NCBI GenBank assembly: GCA_964439625.1
Contig: CAYTPI010000013.1
Coordinates: 60,308-124,307 of the forward strand
Origin: CAYTPI01 sp964439625
GTDB lineage: Bacteria; Chloroflexota; Anaerolineae; Aggregatilineales; UBA3940
DNA length: 64,000 bases
Reading direction: 5' to 3'
The translations under genes were made by a program, and so were the position numbers. A model generated the notes under the pieces. The model did not search any database. It was not told the DNA's origin and worked only from the letters and a program-made list of their open reading frames with translations. This document shows positions 35,379-43,476 of the stretch, piece after piece. The number at the start of each line of letters is the position of its first letter. Position 1 is the first letter of the stretch.

Positions 35379-35579
35379 TTGGTTCACGTTTCACTAAAGC
35401 AAGGTGAGTCACAGGAGGCCCTTCTGAAGCGTTTCCGCAAAGAAGTTACTAAAAGTGGGGTGCTCAGTACGGTGCGTCGTAAGCGCTGGCACGTTAGCAA
35501 AAGCGAACTTCGTCGCATCCAAGAGAAAAAGGCGGAGCGTCGCATTCGCCGGCGTATTGCCAAGAAACGTCCTTACTAA
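35379..35579 (+). CDS. rpsU: 30S ribosomal protein bS21
   Basis: A 66-residue, strongly basic protein with the bS21 pattern: SLKQGESQEALLKRFRKEV, then VLSTVRRKRWHVSKSE and an Arg/Lys-rich helix ending KKRPY. bS21 sits at the 30S platform near the anti-Shine-Dalgarno and is added late in assembly. The start is a TTG preceded by AAAGGAG, which fixes it. infA begins 21 nt after its stop, so the two are co-transcribed. Confidence 0.93.
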   Translation: MVHVSLKQGESQEALLKRFRKEVTKSGVLSTVRRKRWHVSKSELRRIQEKKAERRIRRRIAKKRPY

Positions 35580-35600
35580 GAAAGGTAAGCAAAGTTTTTT

Positions 35601-35864
35601 ATGGCAAAAAAAGAAGAGAAAATAGAAGTTCTCGGAACAATAGTTGATGCACTACCGGGAATGATGTTCAAAGTCGAGCTAGACGACGGCCCTGAGATTT
35701 TAGCGTACTTATCCGGTAAGATGCGGCGCAATTATATTCGCATTCTCTTGGGTGATCGCGTCCGTGTCGAACTAAGCCCATATGATCTCGAAAAAGGGCG
35801 TATCACCTATCGTTTCAAGAAAGGTGCTACTGTTTCACTAGACAGTATCGATAGCGATAGCTAG
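35601..35864 (+). CDS. infA: Translation initiation factor IF-1
   Basis: An 87-residue OB-fold factor that binds the 30S A site. It shows [20 protein letters not shown], then [20 protein letters not shown] and [19 protein letters not shown], all classic IF-1 segments. The C-terminal tail (~14 residues after the OB fold) is longer than the ~72-residue norm. It lies outside the usual ribosomal-protein operon (secY-adk-map-infA-rpmJ) and is paired with rpsU, so a second IF-1 elsewhere in the genome is possible. Confidence 0.93.
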   Translation: MAKKEEKIEVLGTIVDALPGMMFKVELDDGPEILAYLSGKMRRNYIRILLGDRVRVELSPYDLEKGRITYRFKKGATVSLDSIDSDS

Positions 35865-35944
35865 TCATTCTGCAGAGTGATAACCACTTACTGACTTCGC
35901 TTCCATCCGAATTGGCTTAACACATGAACAATTCAGTGGCTTTC

Positions 35945-35980
35945 AGGTAGGGTCGGACGTTCTCGCGTCCGACCCTACCT
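35945..35980. repeat. 15-bp perfect-stem palindrome (REP-like or terminator)
   Basis: AGGTAGGGTCGGACG, a six-base loop TTCTCG, then its exact reverse complement. There is no T-tract after it. The GTAGGG…CCCTAC ends recall dispersed palindromic repeats of other bacteria, but only one copy is seen in this window. It may simply terminate the rpsU-infA transcript. The rest of 35865-36112 holds no gene. Confidence 0.55.
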
Positions 35981-36112
35981 GTGTTATTGCACAACTCTCA
36001 GCTATCGGATTGAAACGCAATTGTACTTTTCTCACGTGTTATCACCCGCTGCCTATGCTATTATGAAATTGTTGGCCTTTGTCAGGCTACTAATTATTTG
36101 AAAGGCACTCTT

Positions 36113-36952
36113 GTGACAATTCGCTTCGGCACTGTTGGGTCACCAATTAAAACGCCAAAGTCTGGTTCGCCTGCTGCTGTCGCATTCAGTCGGGAAATTG
36201 GGCTGGGCGCGTTAGAACTGGGCTGGGTGCGCAGCGTAAGAACTGGCGAAAAGACAGCTCAGAAGATCAAACAAGCGGCTATGGCAAATGACGTCACACT
36301 TAGTGTACACGCACCTTATTACATCAATCTTAATAGCCAAACTGAAGAGAAAATGCTTGCCAGTGATGAACGGCTTCTTGCTGCTGCTCGCAAGGGGTAT
36401 ATCTCTGGAGCAAGGAAAATAATCTTCCACCCTGGCTCTTATCATGAGCAGCCGCCCGAGCAAGTGTTTGAGCGTGCAAAGCAAAAGCTTGAAGAAATTA
36501 CGGGTATTCTGAAAGAAAAGAATGTTGACGTAATTCTTTGCCCAGAGACAATGGGTAAGCCAGCTATGTTTGGCACGCTGGAAGAAGTTGTCGCATTGAG
36601 TAAAGCCATTGAAGGTGTTGCGCCCTGCATCGATGTTGCTCATTTGTTTGCCCGTACCACAACCGGTGACTTCAACACATATGAAGAGTTTGCTGATATG
36701 TTTAAGCACATCCAACAAGAATTAGGAGCAGGTTCTCTAGCCGATCTGCATTTTCACCTTTCCGGTATTGAGTATGGTGATCGGGGAGAAAAAAATCATA
36801 TTCCGCTTGCTGAGACAAAACTCCGTTGGGAAGATTTCTTGCAAGCCTGCGTGGACTTTCAAGTCGGTGGGGCCATTCTCATTGAAAGCCCAATAATGGA
36901 AGAAGATGCCCTCAAAGCGCAGCAAACTTACTTAGCCAAACGAAACGAATAA
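36113..36952 (+). CDS. nfo: Endonuclease IV-like AP endonuclease
   Basis: A 279-residue TIM-barrel protein of the AP endonuclease 2 family, which cuts abasic sites using a trinuclear zinc centre. Likely metal ligands are in SVHAPYYINL, IIFHPGSY, CPETMGK, CIDVAHLFAR and DLHFHLSGIEYG. It begins with TIRFGTVGSPIKTPKSGSPA, as in archaeal-type Nfo proteins. I prefer the GTG at 36113, with AAAGG 8 nt upstream; the frame also opens at a TTG 15 nt earlier. A small membrane protein follows 12 nt downstream. The assignment to the superfamily is firm, and DNA repair is the likely role. Confidence 0.88.
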   Translation: MTIRFGTVGSPIKTPKSGSPAAVAFSREIGLGALELGWVRSVRTGEKTAQKIKQAAMANDVTLSVHAPYYINLNSQTEEKMLASDERLLAAARKGYISGARKIIFHPGSYHEQPPEQVFERAKQKLEEITGILKEKNVDVILCPETMGKPAMFGTLEEVVALSKAIEGVAPCIDVAHLFARTTTGDFNTYEEFADMFKHIQQELGAGSLADLHFHLSGIEYGDRGEKNHIPLAETKLRWEDFLQACVDFQVGGAILIESPIMEEDALKAQQTYLAKRNE

Positions 36953-36964
36953 GGTCTGGATGTT

Positions 36965-37282
36965 ATGAATCGCGATCCACAAGTGTTGATCAACGGTACG
37001 TACTATCTTAGTATTGTTACAGCCGTAATTTTAGTGATCATCTTTATATTGTCGTTTCTCAACGTGCCACAATTTTGTCTGAGTATCATCATTATTTCTT
37101 TTGTTGGCTGTGGTCTTGGTCTTATGATGGCGTTTATGGCGCGTAATGAAACAAAATCTGTAAGGCTAGACAAGGAGGGTCAGACTCGTCTGAAGGTGGG
37201 CCTGCGTTTTAATGCTATCTTCCTGGGGCTGCATATCTTATTGTTTATTATTATTGTCGGCGTAACTTTAGCAGGTGGCTGA
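36965..37282 (+). CDS. Small three-helix membrane protein, unknown function
   Basis: A 105-residue protein with three predicted membrane helices (~13-32, ~37-60 and ~83-103), separated by a short charged cytoplasmic loop (RNETKSVRLDKEGQTRLK). I do not recognise a family. It begins 12 nt after nfo and just before the cupin gene, so it is probably part of a short operon. No catalytic motif is visible. Confidence 0.7.
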   Translation: MNRDPQVLINGTYYLSIVTAVILVIIFILSFLNVPQFCLSIIIISFVGCGLGLMMAFMARNETKSVRLDKEGQTRLKVGLRFNAIFLGLHILLFIIIVGVTLAGG

Positions 37283-37331
37283 GTATATACACCACAAAGA
37301 ATATTCGAATGTTACAAAATGGGGTTACCAT

Positions 37332-37646
37332 ATGGAATTTATTCGCTTTGATGAGTCTCAGGCGCAGCCGCTCCAAGATGGGGAAAACGCCACTTTTGTT
37401 GCGCTGCGTTACTCTGAACACACAAACGCTATGATTGTAGACCTTGGGCGCAAAGGCGATACGGGTAAACGTGAATCACCGCAAGATATTCTGATGACGG
37501 TTGTGTCTGGTGAGGGCAAAGTGCGCTCTGGTGGCGGCATTGCCGAGATCAAGTCCGGTGATATGTTGCTGCTTCCAGGAGGAATTTTGCATCATATCTG
37601 GACACATGACTCAACACTACGTATTGTCCTTTTATCGCTAACGTAG
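37332..37646 (+). CDS. Small cupin-domain protein
   Basis: A 104-residue single cupin. The second cupin motif is GDMLLLPGGILHHIWTHDS, keeping a His pair (LHH) that can bind metal; the first motif is degenerate (DILMTVVSGEGKVRSG). The reaction is unknown; such proteins are often dioxygenase-like, isomerase-like or simple binding proteins. I choose the ATG at 37332. A GTG at 37275 would extend it by 19 residues and overlap the membrane-protein gene by 8 nt, but has no ribosome site. The pyrophosphatase gene follows closely. Confidence 0.75.
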   Translation: MEFIRFDESQAQPLQDGENATFVALRYSEHTNAMIVDLGRKGDTGKRESPQDILMTVVSGEGKVRSGGGIAEIKSGDMLLLPGGILHHIWTHDSTLRIVLLSLT

Positions 37647-37662
37647 TTTTAAGTTGAGACCA

Positions 37663-38214
37663 ATGATGCAAGCTACAAATCTATGGCGAGATATCCCCAT
37701 TCAGTCTGATGAGGCTAAGGGGACGATTCACGCCATTATTGAAATTCCACGCTACAGTCGCAATAAATACGAATATGATCATCACATGGGTGTATTTACC
37801 TTAAGCCGTGTCATTTATTCACCGATTATTTACCCGGGAGACTACGGCTTTATTCCTCAAACCATGTATGATGATGGTGATCCGTTGGATATTTTAGTCC
37901 TTACGACTGAGCCGACCTTTGCTGGCTGTGTTATTCCGGTTTTACCAATTGGGATATTCAGCATGCTGGATAAAGATGAGGCGGATGACAAGATCCTTGC
38001 TGTGCCTGCTGGTGACCCACACTACCGAGACGTAACGGAAATAGACCATATTGCAGCACACTATTTGGACGAAATTCAACATTTTTTCTCGGTTTATAAA
38101 GACCTCGAGGGCATCCGAGTTGAACCACTCGGCTGGCAACCTGCTGATATCGCCCGTGAACGGATTAAATACGCCAGCGACTTATATAAGCAAGGCGAAC
38201 TGCCCACAGCATAA
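37663..38214 (+). CDS. ppa: Soluble inorganic pyrophosphatase (family I)
   Basis: A ~183-residue Mg-dependent pyrophosphatase. The three-Asp signature is DDGDPLDILVL. Other landmarks are IEIPRYSRNKYEYDHHMG near the start, IIYPGDYGFIPQTM and the C-terminal HFFSVYKDLE. It removes PPi from biosynthesis in the cytoplasm. The window also encodes a membrane PPase (hppA), so the cell has two ways to use PPi. Start: ATG at 37663 or 37666; a TTG at 37654 is also in frame. The upstream cupin gene ends close by. A clear terminator follows. Confidence 0.95.
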   Translation: MMQATNLWRDIPIQSDEAKGTIHAIIEIPRYSRNKYEYDHHMGVFTLSRVIYSPIIYPGDYGFIPQTMYDDGDPLDILVLTTEPTFAGCVIPVLPIGIFSMLDKDEADDKILAVPAGDPHYRDVTEIDHIAAHYLDEIQHFFSVYKDLEGIRVEPLGWQPADIARERIKYASDLYKQGELPTA

Positions 38215-38228
38215 CGCGTGCGAAAGGA

Positions 38229-38262
38229 AAAGAGCCCTACCTGTTTAAGATAAGGGCTCTTT
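38229..38262. terminator. Bidirectional terminator between ppa and tal
   Basis: AAAGAGCCCT pairs perfectly with AGGGCTCTTT around a 14-nt loop. The A and T ends serve both strands of the convergent pair. Confidence 0.8.
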
Positions 38263-38287
38263 AGATTATTCGTGTTGATTGTATAGG

Positions 38288-39400
38288 TTAGTCTCCGGCA
38301 GATGCTTCTAGTAAGGCCGCTCGTTTTTCCTCAATTGAAGCAATTAATTGACCATACGGCTTGATAAATTTATCAACACCTTCCTCGATCAGTTGGTCAG
38401 TAACGGTTGTCATGCTGATACCGGCTGCTTCTAGCGCGGCTATATCAGCCTTTACTTGCTCAACATCATCTTCGACCGTTAACGCGACCGTTCCATGATC
38501 AATAAATGCCTCTATTGTCTTCGGGGGTGCTGTGTTAACAGTCATAGGTCCAATCAAATTATCCACATACTTGGTGTCAGAGTAGGCTGGGTCTTTTGTG
38601 CTGGTACTTGCCCACAATGGGCGTTGTACTGCGGCACCTTTTTCAGCCAGTGTCTTGAAGCGCTCTGACTCAAAAACATCTTTGAATAATTGATAAGCCA
38701 TCTTCGCATTACCGACGGCTGCCTTGCCTTTCAAATCAGCAGAGAGGCCTTTTTCGTCAACCATGGCATCGACCAATGATTCAACACGACTGACGAAGAA
38801 AGAGGCGACAGATGCAATTCCCTTAACCGATTGTCCCGCTTTTGTACGCCGCTCAAGCCCCTTGACGTATGCGCCCATTACTTGTTTATAGGCCTCAAGG
38901 CTGAAGATAAGCGTGACATTGATGTTGTGCCCAGCGGCGATCCCTTCCTCGATCGCTGGGATGCTAGCCTCGGTTGCAGGAATTTTGACCATGAGGTTGG
39001 GGCGATTAACGCGCTCGACCAATTGATTCGTTTCATTGATCGTCCCCTTGGTATCATTGGCTAGGTTGGGGGAAACTTCAAGACTGATGTAACCATCAAG
39101 ACCCTTGGTTCTCTGAAAGACTGGCTTCAGGATATCTGCTGCACGCTGAATGTCTTGAATGGCCATCGCTTCGTAGATTGCTTCAGCATCAAGGCCCTCA
39201 CGTGCTAATTCCAGCAGTTGGGCATCATAGGCGCTACCGCTCGTAATTGCTTTCTGGAAGATTGCAGGGTTCGAGGTCATGCCAAGGATGCCGCCATCCA
39301 CCAAGCGCTGAATCTCGCCTGAATTCAGCAACTCGCGTGAAATATTATCATACCACATACTCTGGCCTAGCTCAGCTAACTGCTTAAGTTTGTTTGTCAC
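38288..39400 (-). CDS. tal: Transaldolase
   Basis: A 370-residue pentose-phosphate enzyme that moves a dihydroxyacetone unit between sugar phosphates. The signature GGILGMTSNPAIFQKAI and the Schiff-base Lys in NLMVKIPATEAS are intact; INVTLIFSLEAYKQV and QRPLWASTSTKDP are further family segments. The length is that of the longer transaldolase subfamily of actinobacteria and cyanobacteria. It is transcribed alone on the minus strand, from a candidate promoter ~35 nt upstream, with AAGGGAC before the ATG. Confidence 0.96.
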   Translation of the reverse strand: MTNKLKQLAELGQSMWYDNISRELLNSGEIQRLVDGGILGMTSNPAIFQKAITSGSAYDAQLLELAREGLDAEAIYEAMAIQDIQRAADILKPVFQRTKGLDGYISLEVSPNLANDTKGTINETNQLVERVNRPNLMVKIPATEASIPAIEEGIAAGHNINVTLIFSLEAYKQVMGAYVKGLERRTKAGQSVKGIASVASFFVSRVESLVDAMVDEKGLSADLKGKAAVGNAKMAYQLFKDVFESERFKTLAEKGAAVQRPLWASTSTKDPAYSDTKYVDNLIGPMTVNTAPPKTIEAFIDHGTVALTVEDDVEQVKADIAALEAAGISMTTVTDQLIEEGVDKFIKPYGQLIASIEEKRAALLEASAGD

Positions 39401-39434
39401 GTTTATGTCCCTTCAAGTGTATCTATACGCTTCT

Positions 39435-39464
39435 ATTATACGGGTCTAACATTAAGAACGTCCA
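39435..39464 (-). promoter_or_regulatory. Candidate promoter of tal
   Basis: On the minus strand, TGGACG, 18 nt, then a consensus TATAAT, ending 34 nt before the tal ATG. Confidence 0.5.
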
Positions 39465-39577
39465 TGAGAAGGTCTCCTGACTACTTCATTCGTGAGAACT
39501 GTATAAGCATCTTTACACTTACAGATGTCAATATGTTAAAGTTCGACACCGTTCGCTAAGTTATTTGTCAGTCGATA

Positions 39578-40195
39578 ATGCAAAAATATTCGTCATTGCA
39601 AGAATTACAAGATAATTTGTCTCGCTGTCGGCTTTGTTTAGAAGCGGGATATCAAATTGAGTCTGCGCCATTGTTTGCGGGCCGAGCATCTATGCGTGTC
39701 ATGCTGATCGGTCAAGCGCCGTCGGAAAATGCGCGTCGTATTGGGCATATTCCGTTTAGTGTTGGCACAGGGGGCCGTCGTCTGTTTGAGTGGCTGCACC
39801 GTGCAGGCTGGCAAGAGGAAGATTTTCGCCGTGTCTGTTACATCACCAGTGTCACCAAGTGCTTCCCCGGCAAGAAAGAAAATGGCAAAGGAGACCGCAT
39901 GCCGAAAGCCGCTGAACGTAAGCTTTGTCTGCCTTGGCTTGAAGGTGAACTGGCATTCGTTGATCCAGAGCTTGTAATCACGCTAGGCACTTGGGCAGCA
40001 AAGCAGTTCTATCCGCCCAAGTCTAAGCTCAACGAAATTATCGGTACAAGCATGACCGATGTAGCTGGGCGACATATTCTGCCACTACCCCATCCGTCTG
40101 GCACATCCCGGTGGCTAAATAATCCATCGAATGTTGGTCTGTTAGAGATAGCTATTTTTAAGTTACGAACACTTAGAGAAGATTTGGAGTTGTAG
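39578..40195 (+). CDS. Uracil-DNA glycosylase superfamily protein, Fe-S type
   Basis: A 205-residue member of the UDG superfamily, closest to family 4 in layout. Four cysteines match the iron-sulfur ligands: CRLC (17 and 20), TKCFPG and KLCLPWLEGEL. Motif A reads LIGQAPSENARRIGHIPFSV, where family 4 has GEAPG; the C-terminal DNA-intercalation loop is LPHPSGTSRWLNNP. It should excise uracil from deaminated DNA, but the altered motif A leaves the exact substrate open. No clear Shine-Dalgarno precedes the ATG. A CPBP protease gene follows after 6 nt. Confidence 0.85.
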   Translation: MQKYSSLQELQDNLSRCRLCLEAGYQIESAPLFAGRASMRVMLIGQAPSENARRIGHIPFSVGTGGRRLFEWLHRAGWQEEDFRRVCYITSVTKCFPGKKENGKGDRMPKAAERKLCLPWLEGELAFVDPELVITLGTWAAKQFYPPKSKLNEIIGTSMTDVAGRHILPLPHPSGTSRWLNNPSNVGLLEIAIFKLRTLREDLEL

Positions 40196-40201
40196 AAAGT
40201 A

Positions 40202-41038
40202 GTGACAGACGCTGTTGCCTCCCCCACTATCAGTGCACCTGAGCCTTTGCCCCGCGCTGCAAGATGGATATTTGCGCTCACGCTCATGAGTGCCCTGACT
40301 ATACTTCAACTTGTTTTTGCCACAGCGATATTTAGCGTATATGCAGGGCTCAATGGCTTAACATTTGACGACTTAGCAGCTATGGGTGAAGATCTACTGT
40401 TCTCGGAGACAGGTAGCCTGCTCCAACTGCTCGCTTTTACAGGCGCCGTTCTCGTTGTGATTGGTACGGCGTACACGTGGGGTCAGTTTTGGGCGAAGCT
40501 CACAGATCGCCCGCGTGTTTCGACTAAAGAGTGGCTTGCGTGGTATCAATTGCAGGGCATCAAGCTGTGGGCTGTTCCACCGTTGACTCTCCTGCTCGTA
40601 GCGGCATCGTCACAAGGGGTCAACCAGTTGATTGGCCCCACAGGCGTTGATGCACAGACGCTGCTTGTTCAGACCAGACTATTGCAGTTAATCGCTATTC
40701 CAGTTGCTGGGATTTTGGCACCAGTTGGAGAGGAATTAGTGTTTCGAGGTGCGCTCTATAATGCGCTGCTGCTCAAAGAACGCGAGGGGCTACCGACGTG
40801 GGTGCGCCATTTACCGGCGTACATCATGACGACCCTGACCTTCGTCCTAATCCATGCTGGGGCAGGCTTTCAAGAGACTGGATCGTATATTTTGTTGTTG
40901 ATCTTATCCGCTTTTCTCGGGTTACTTCGAGCCACCACAGGTTCCGTGAAGGCAGCGGTTGTGGGCCATATGACATCCAACTTGGCTGGCTTAGTTGGAC
41001 TAATTGCCGCAGAGAGTCTTGCTACCTCTCTGATGTAG
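40202..41038 (+). CDS. CPBP-family intramembrane metalloprotease
   Basis: A 278-residue protein with about seven membrane helices. The Abi/CAAX protease motifs are VGEELVFRGALYNAL (EExxxR), VLIHAGAGF (FxxxH-like) and VVGHMTSNLAGL (HxxxN). Bacterial CPBP proteins are implicated in peptide maturation, immunity to self-made bacteriocins and regulated proteolysis; no bacteriocin gene is seen nearby, so the role is open. GTG start at 40202 with GGAG ~12 nt upstream, 6 nt after the glycosylase gene, which suggests co-transcription. Confidence 0.85.
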   Translation: MTDAVASPTISAPEPLPRAARWIFALTLMSALTILQLVFATAIFSVYAGLNGLTFDDLAAMGEDLLFSETGSLLQLLAFTGAVLVVIGTAYTWGQFWAKLTDRPRVSTKEWLAWYQLQGIKLWAVPPLTLLLVAASSQGVNQLIGPTGVDAQTLLVQTRLLQLIAIPVAGILAPVGEELVFRGALYNALLLKEREGLPTWVRHLPAYIMTTLTFVLIHAGAGFQETGSYILLLILSAFLGLLRATTGSVKAAVVGHMTSNLAGLVGLIAAESLATSLM

Positions 41039-41065
41039 CGAAGTCCTAAACATATACCATTATTC

Positions 41066-41095
41066 TTGACGATCTGACACTCAAGATGTTTTAAT
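41066..41095 (+). promoter_or_regulatory. Candidate promoter of the FHA gene
   Basis: TTGACG, 18 nt, then TTTAAT, 50 nt before the TTG start. Confidence 0.45.
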
Positions 41096-41145
41096 TAGAA
41101 ACATACAGTTGATGCGCCGCACACAAAAGCAATGGAGACTCTTCT

Positions 41146-41625
41146 TTGAAATCAGAAGATGATCAAAAAAACCCACCGGCAACGGTTCTGCGAGACGCAC
41201 GAGATCGCGACACTTCGCCGCCAGTTTTCGAAGAGACAGGACAGGTGCGCCGTCTGCCGCAGTTGCCCAACCCGCCGACGTGGCGCATTATCTTTCAGTC
41301 GCTTGAAGCGAAAGCGACCACTATTGGCGTGGATGTCCGCGACCCTACCACCATTGGTCGCTCATCCTCAGAAGATGATGAACTACCCGGCCTAGACCTC
41401 GCCAAATTTAGTGCCTTTAAAAGCGGCGTTTCTCGCCAACATGCCGTTTTAATCCCTACGCAGGAAGCACTGTATCTAGTCGATATGAATAGTCGCAATG
41501 GCACATGGCTAAACGGTCACTTTGTTGAACCTGAGCGGCGTTATCCATTAAATGCGGGCGATCGTATAGAATTTGGTTTATTTAAAATGCGAGTTCGTAC
41601 GTTAACCCGGATAGATAGTCGCTGA
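41146..41625 (+). CDS. FHA-domain protein
   Basis: A 159-residue protein. After a ~45-residue polar lead, an FHA phosphothreonine-binding domain spans ~55-155: TTIGRSSSEDDELPGLDL, SGVSRQHAVLI and DMNSRNGTWLNG contain the expected Gly-Arg, Ser-x-x-His and Asn-Gly residues. Such proteins read Ser/Thr kinase signals. No kinase or phosphatase gene is adjacent. The start is TTG, with GGAG 8 nt upstream. An intrinsic terminator follows directly. Confidence 0.9.
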   Translation: MKSEDDQKNPPATVLRDARDRDTSPPVFEETGQVRRLPQLPNPPTWRIIFQSLEAKATTIGVDVRDPTTIGRSSSEDDELPGLDLAKFSAFKSGVSRQHAVLIPTQEALYLVDMNSRNGTWLNGHFVEPERRYPLNAGDRIEFGLFKMRVRTLTRIDSR

Positions 41626-41650
41626 CGCGTCACTCTGCGAGTAAGAATTG

Positions 41651-41673
41651 ACCTCTCATCAGAGAGGTTTTTT
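41651..41673 (+). terminator. Intrinsic terminator after the FHA gene
   Basis: ACCTCTC/GAGAGGT stem, four-base loop, then a run of six T. Confidence 0.9.
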
Positions 41674-41690
41674 ATTGAAAGAGACAACAT

Positions 41691-42464
41691 ATGGTCGATA
41701 ACCATACGTTGAAACAAGTTGCTGGTCGGTTAGCAGAAGCTGGCCTTGTGGCGGTCTCCAGTGGGGCGGGGGTCTCGAAGGAGAGCGGCGTCCCTACCTT
41801 TCGGGATGCTCAAGATGGACTCTGGAAACGTTACGATGCTGTTGAATTGGCTTCGCCACAGGCTTTCCAACGGAACCCTGCGCTTGTATGGGAGTGGTAT
41901 ATGTATCGCTACGATTTAGTTAACGCTGTTGAACCAAACCGCGGTCACTATGCAATTGCCGAGCTCGAGTCACTATTGAACCAAGTTGTCGTCCTCACTC
42001 AAAATGTTGATGGTCTTCATACTGAAGCCGGCAGCACAGATGTCGTAGAGCTACACGGTAACATCAAAAAATTTAAATGTTTTGATAACTGTCTCGGTGG
42101 GCCGACGTTCGTAGAGATAACGTCTGAAGAACGCTCTGCAGATGAACCACCTGTTTGCCCAAAGTGCGGCTTTGGGTTAGTTCGTCCAGCGGTAGTTTGG
42201 TTCGGTGAAGTGCTGCCGAAAACAGCACTCGAGCGCGCCTTTGATATTGCTTCTGCATGTGATGTAATGCTCGTGGTTGGCACGTCTGGAATCGTACAAC
42301 CAGCGGCTTCACTACCCGTACAGGCAAAGCGCAGCGGAGCCTATGTTATAGAAGTCAACCCTAGTGAAAGTTTAATCACACGCCACACGGATGTGTTTTT
42401 GCAGGGTCCATCGGGTGCTATTCTTCCGTCACTTGTCACTCAGGTGCGTGCGCTTGTGTCCTAA
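41691..42464 (+). CDS. Sir2-type NAD-dependent protein deacylase
   Basis: A 257-residue sirtuin. NAD-binding blocks SSGAGVSKESGVPTFR, TQNVDGLHTEAG and VVGTSG, the catalytic His in VELHGN and the zinc cysteines FKCFDNC and CPKCG are all present. The segment WEWYMYRYD carries the Tyr-x-x-Arg pair (YMYR) that in SIRT5 and bacterial CobB binds succinyl-lysine, so desuccinylase or demalonylase activity as well as deacetylation is inferred. It is stand-alone, not fused to a defence effector, and has no phage-defence partner nearby. It follows a terminator by 18 nt. Confidence 0.93.
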   Translation: MVDNHTLKQVAGRLAEAGLVAVSSGAGVSKESGVPTFRDAQDGLWKRYDAVELASPQAFQRNPALVWEWYMYRYDLVNAVEPNRGHYAIAELESLLNQVVVLTQNVDGLHTEAGSTDVVELHGNIKKFKCFDNCLGGPTFVEITSEERSADEPPVCPKCGFGLVRPAVVWFGEVLPKTALERAFDIASACDVMLVVGTSGIVQPAASLPVQAKRSGAYVIEVNPSESLITRHTDVFLQGPSGAILPSLVTQVRALVS

Positions 42465-42504
42465 AGCGCATGGCACTTGACTTGAAATCTGCTAAGATAA
42501 TGCT

Positions 42505-43473
42505 ATGACACGCATTAACCTACCTCTACCTGAGTGGTCTCAGCCGTCCAACCCGGTTTATTGGGTTGAGTCAACGCGTAGTGTTATCAACCCACGCCTG
42601 CGCCAGCTTCAATTAGGGTGCCTGCCACTTTTACTCGGCGTGACTGGCTTTCTCATTCTGACCATCACAGTGATCACTGTGTCGTCCTATTGGTATTCTT
42701 TGGAAATGTTATTTACGTCTATCATTGGGTTTTCGTTACTTGCGATGCTAGTCTTACAACTGACGGCTGGTGTGGCGCTCAACATTGCGACAATTGCTTT
42801 TGCTGCACCTAGTATCAGTGGCGAGCGAGAGCAGCAAAGTTGGACGATACTGCGCTCGACAGCGCTGTCTATCCGCGAGATTATTTTAGGGAAGTGGGCC
42901 GCAACGCTGATGCTCCTGCGTATGCCGCTCCTGGGGCTGGTCATCCTACGGGTAATTAGTTTGATTACCGCCCTATTGTTTCTGGCATATGCTTTACTGT
43001 CAGAAACGACGAGCTATTGGACAGAAACTGACTGGGCACTGATCTTTGGGCAGCAAATTTGGATACCTGCCACGATTGCCGGGTTGACGGTTGCTCTCTA
43101 TTATGTCGTGCAGCCTGTTCTTCAATTCTTCATCAGTGATGCACTCGGCCTCGTTGCCTCGGCTTTAACACCTGCTAGCGCCCACTCCATTGCAATGGGG
43201 ATGGCGCTGCGCTTTGGTACATGGATTATCGCTATCACTCTTAATGGGGCAGTCATCGTTGGGTTTATTATGTTGGTAAGCAGTTGGGCTGAACCACGTT
43301 ATGCGTCGATAGAATTCCTGCGAGGTATCCCAGAACCATCAGATGGGCTGGTTTGGTGGGTTGTCACTGGGTCAATTGCTCTCTACGCGCTAACTATATT
43401 GTTGTCTCAACTAGGCTTACTGTCCTTTTCGCTAGGGTATGCTGTTCAGCGGGCTAAGCGTCTGGTGATGTAA
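42505..43473 (+). CDS. ABC-2-like permease protein
   Basis: A 322-residue membrane protein with about six to seven helices. The segment ISGEREQQSWTILRSTALSI followed by REIILGKW matches the GERExGTxxxLLxTPxSxxEIxxGK signature of ABC-2 type permeases, placed after the second helix as expected. No ATPase is encoded beside it. The next gene, 3 nt downstream, is another membrane protein of similar size, so they may form a heterodimer served by an ATPase elsewhere. The substrate is unknown. A TAAGATAAT-like sequence ends only a few bases before the ATG, which may mean a very short leader. Confidence 0.7.
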   Translation: MTRINLPLPEWSQPSNPVYWVESTRSVINPRLRQLQLGCLPLLLGVTGFLILTITVITVSSYWYSLEMLFTSIIGFSLLAMLVLQLTAGVALNIATIAFAAPSISGEREQQSWTILRSTALSIREIILGKWAATLMLLRMPLLGLVILRVISLITALLFLAYALLSETTSYWTETDWALIFGQQIWIPATIAGLTVALYYVVQPVLQFFISDALGLVASALTPASAHSIAMGMALRFGTWIIAITLNGAVIVGFIMLVSSWAEPRYASIEFLRGIPEPSDGLVWWVVTGSIALYALTILLSQLGLLSFSLGYAVQRAKRLVM

Positions 43474-43476
43474 GCT

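Noticed and set aside
40202..42464. Defence island built from CPBP protease, FHA protein and Sir2
   Set aside because: The genes have separate promoters and a terminator between them, the sirtuin is a normal stand-alone deacylase, and no nuclease, Argonaute or other defence partner is present.
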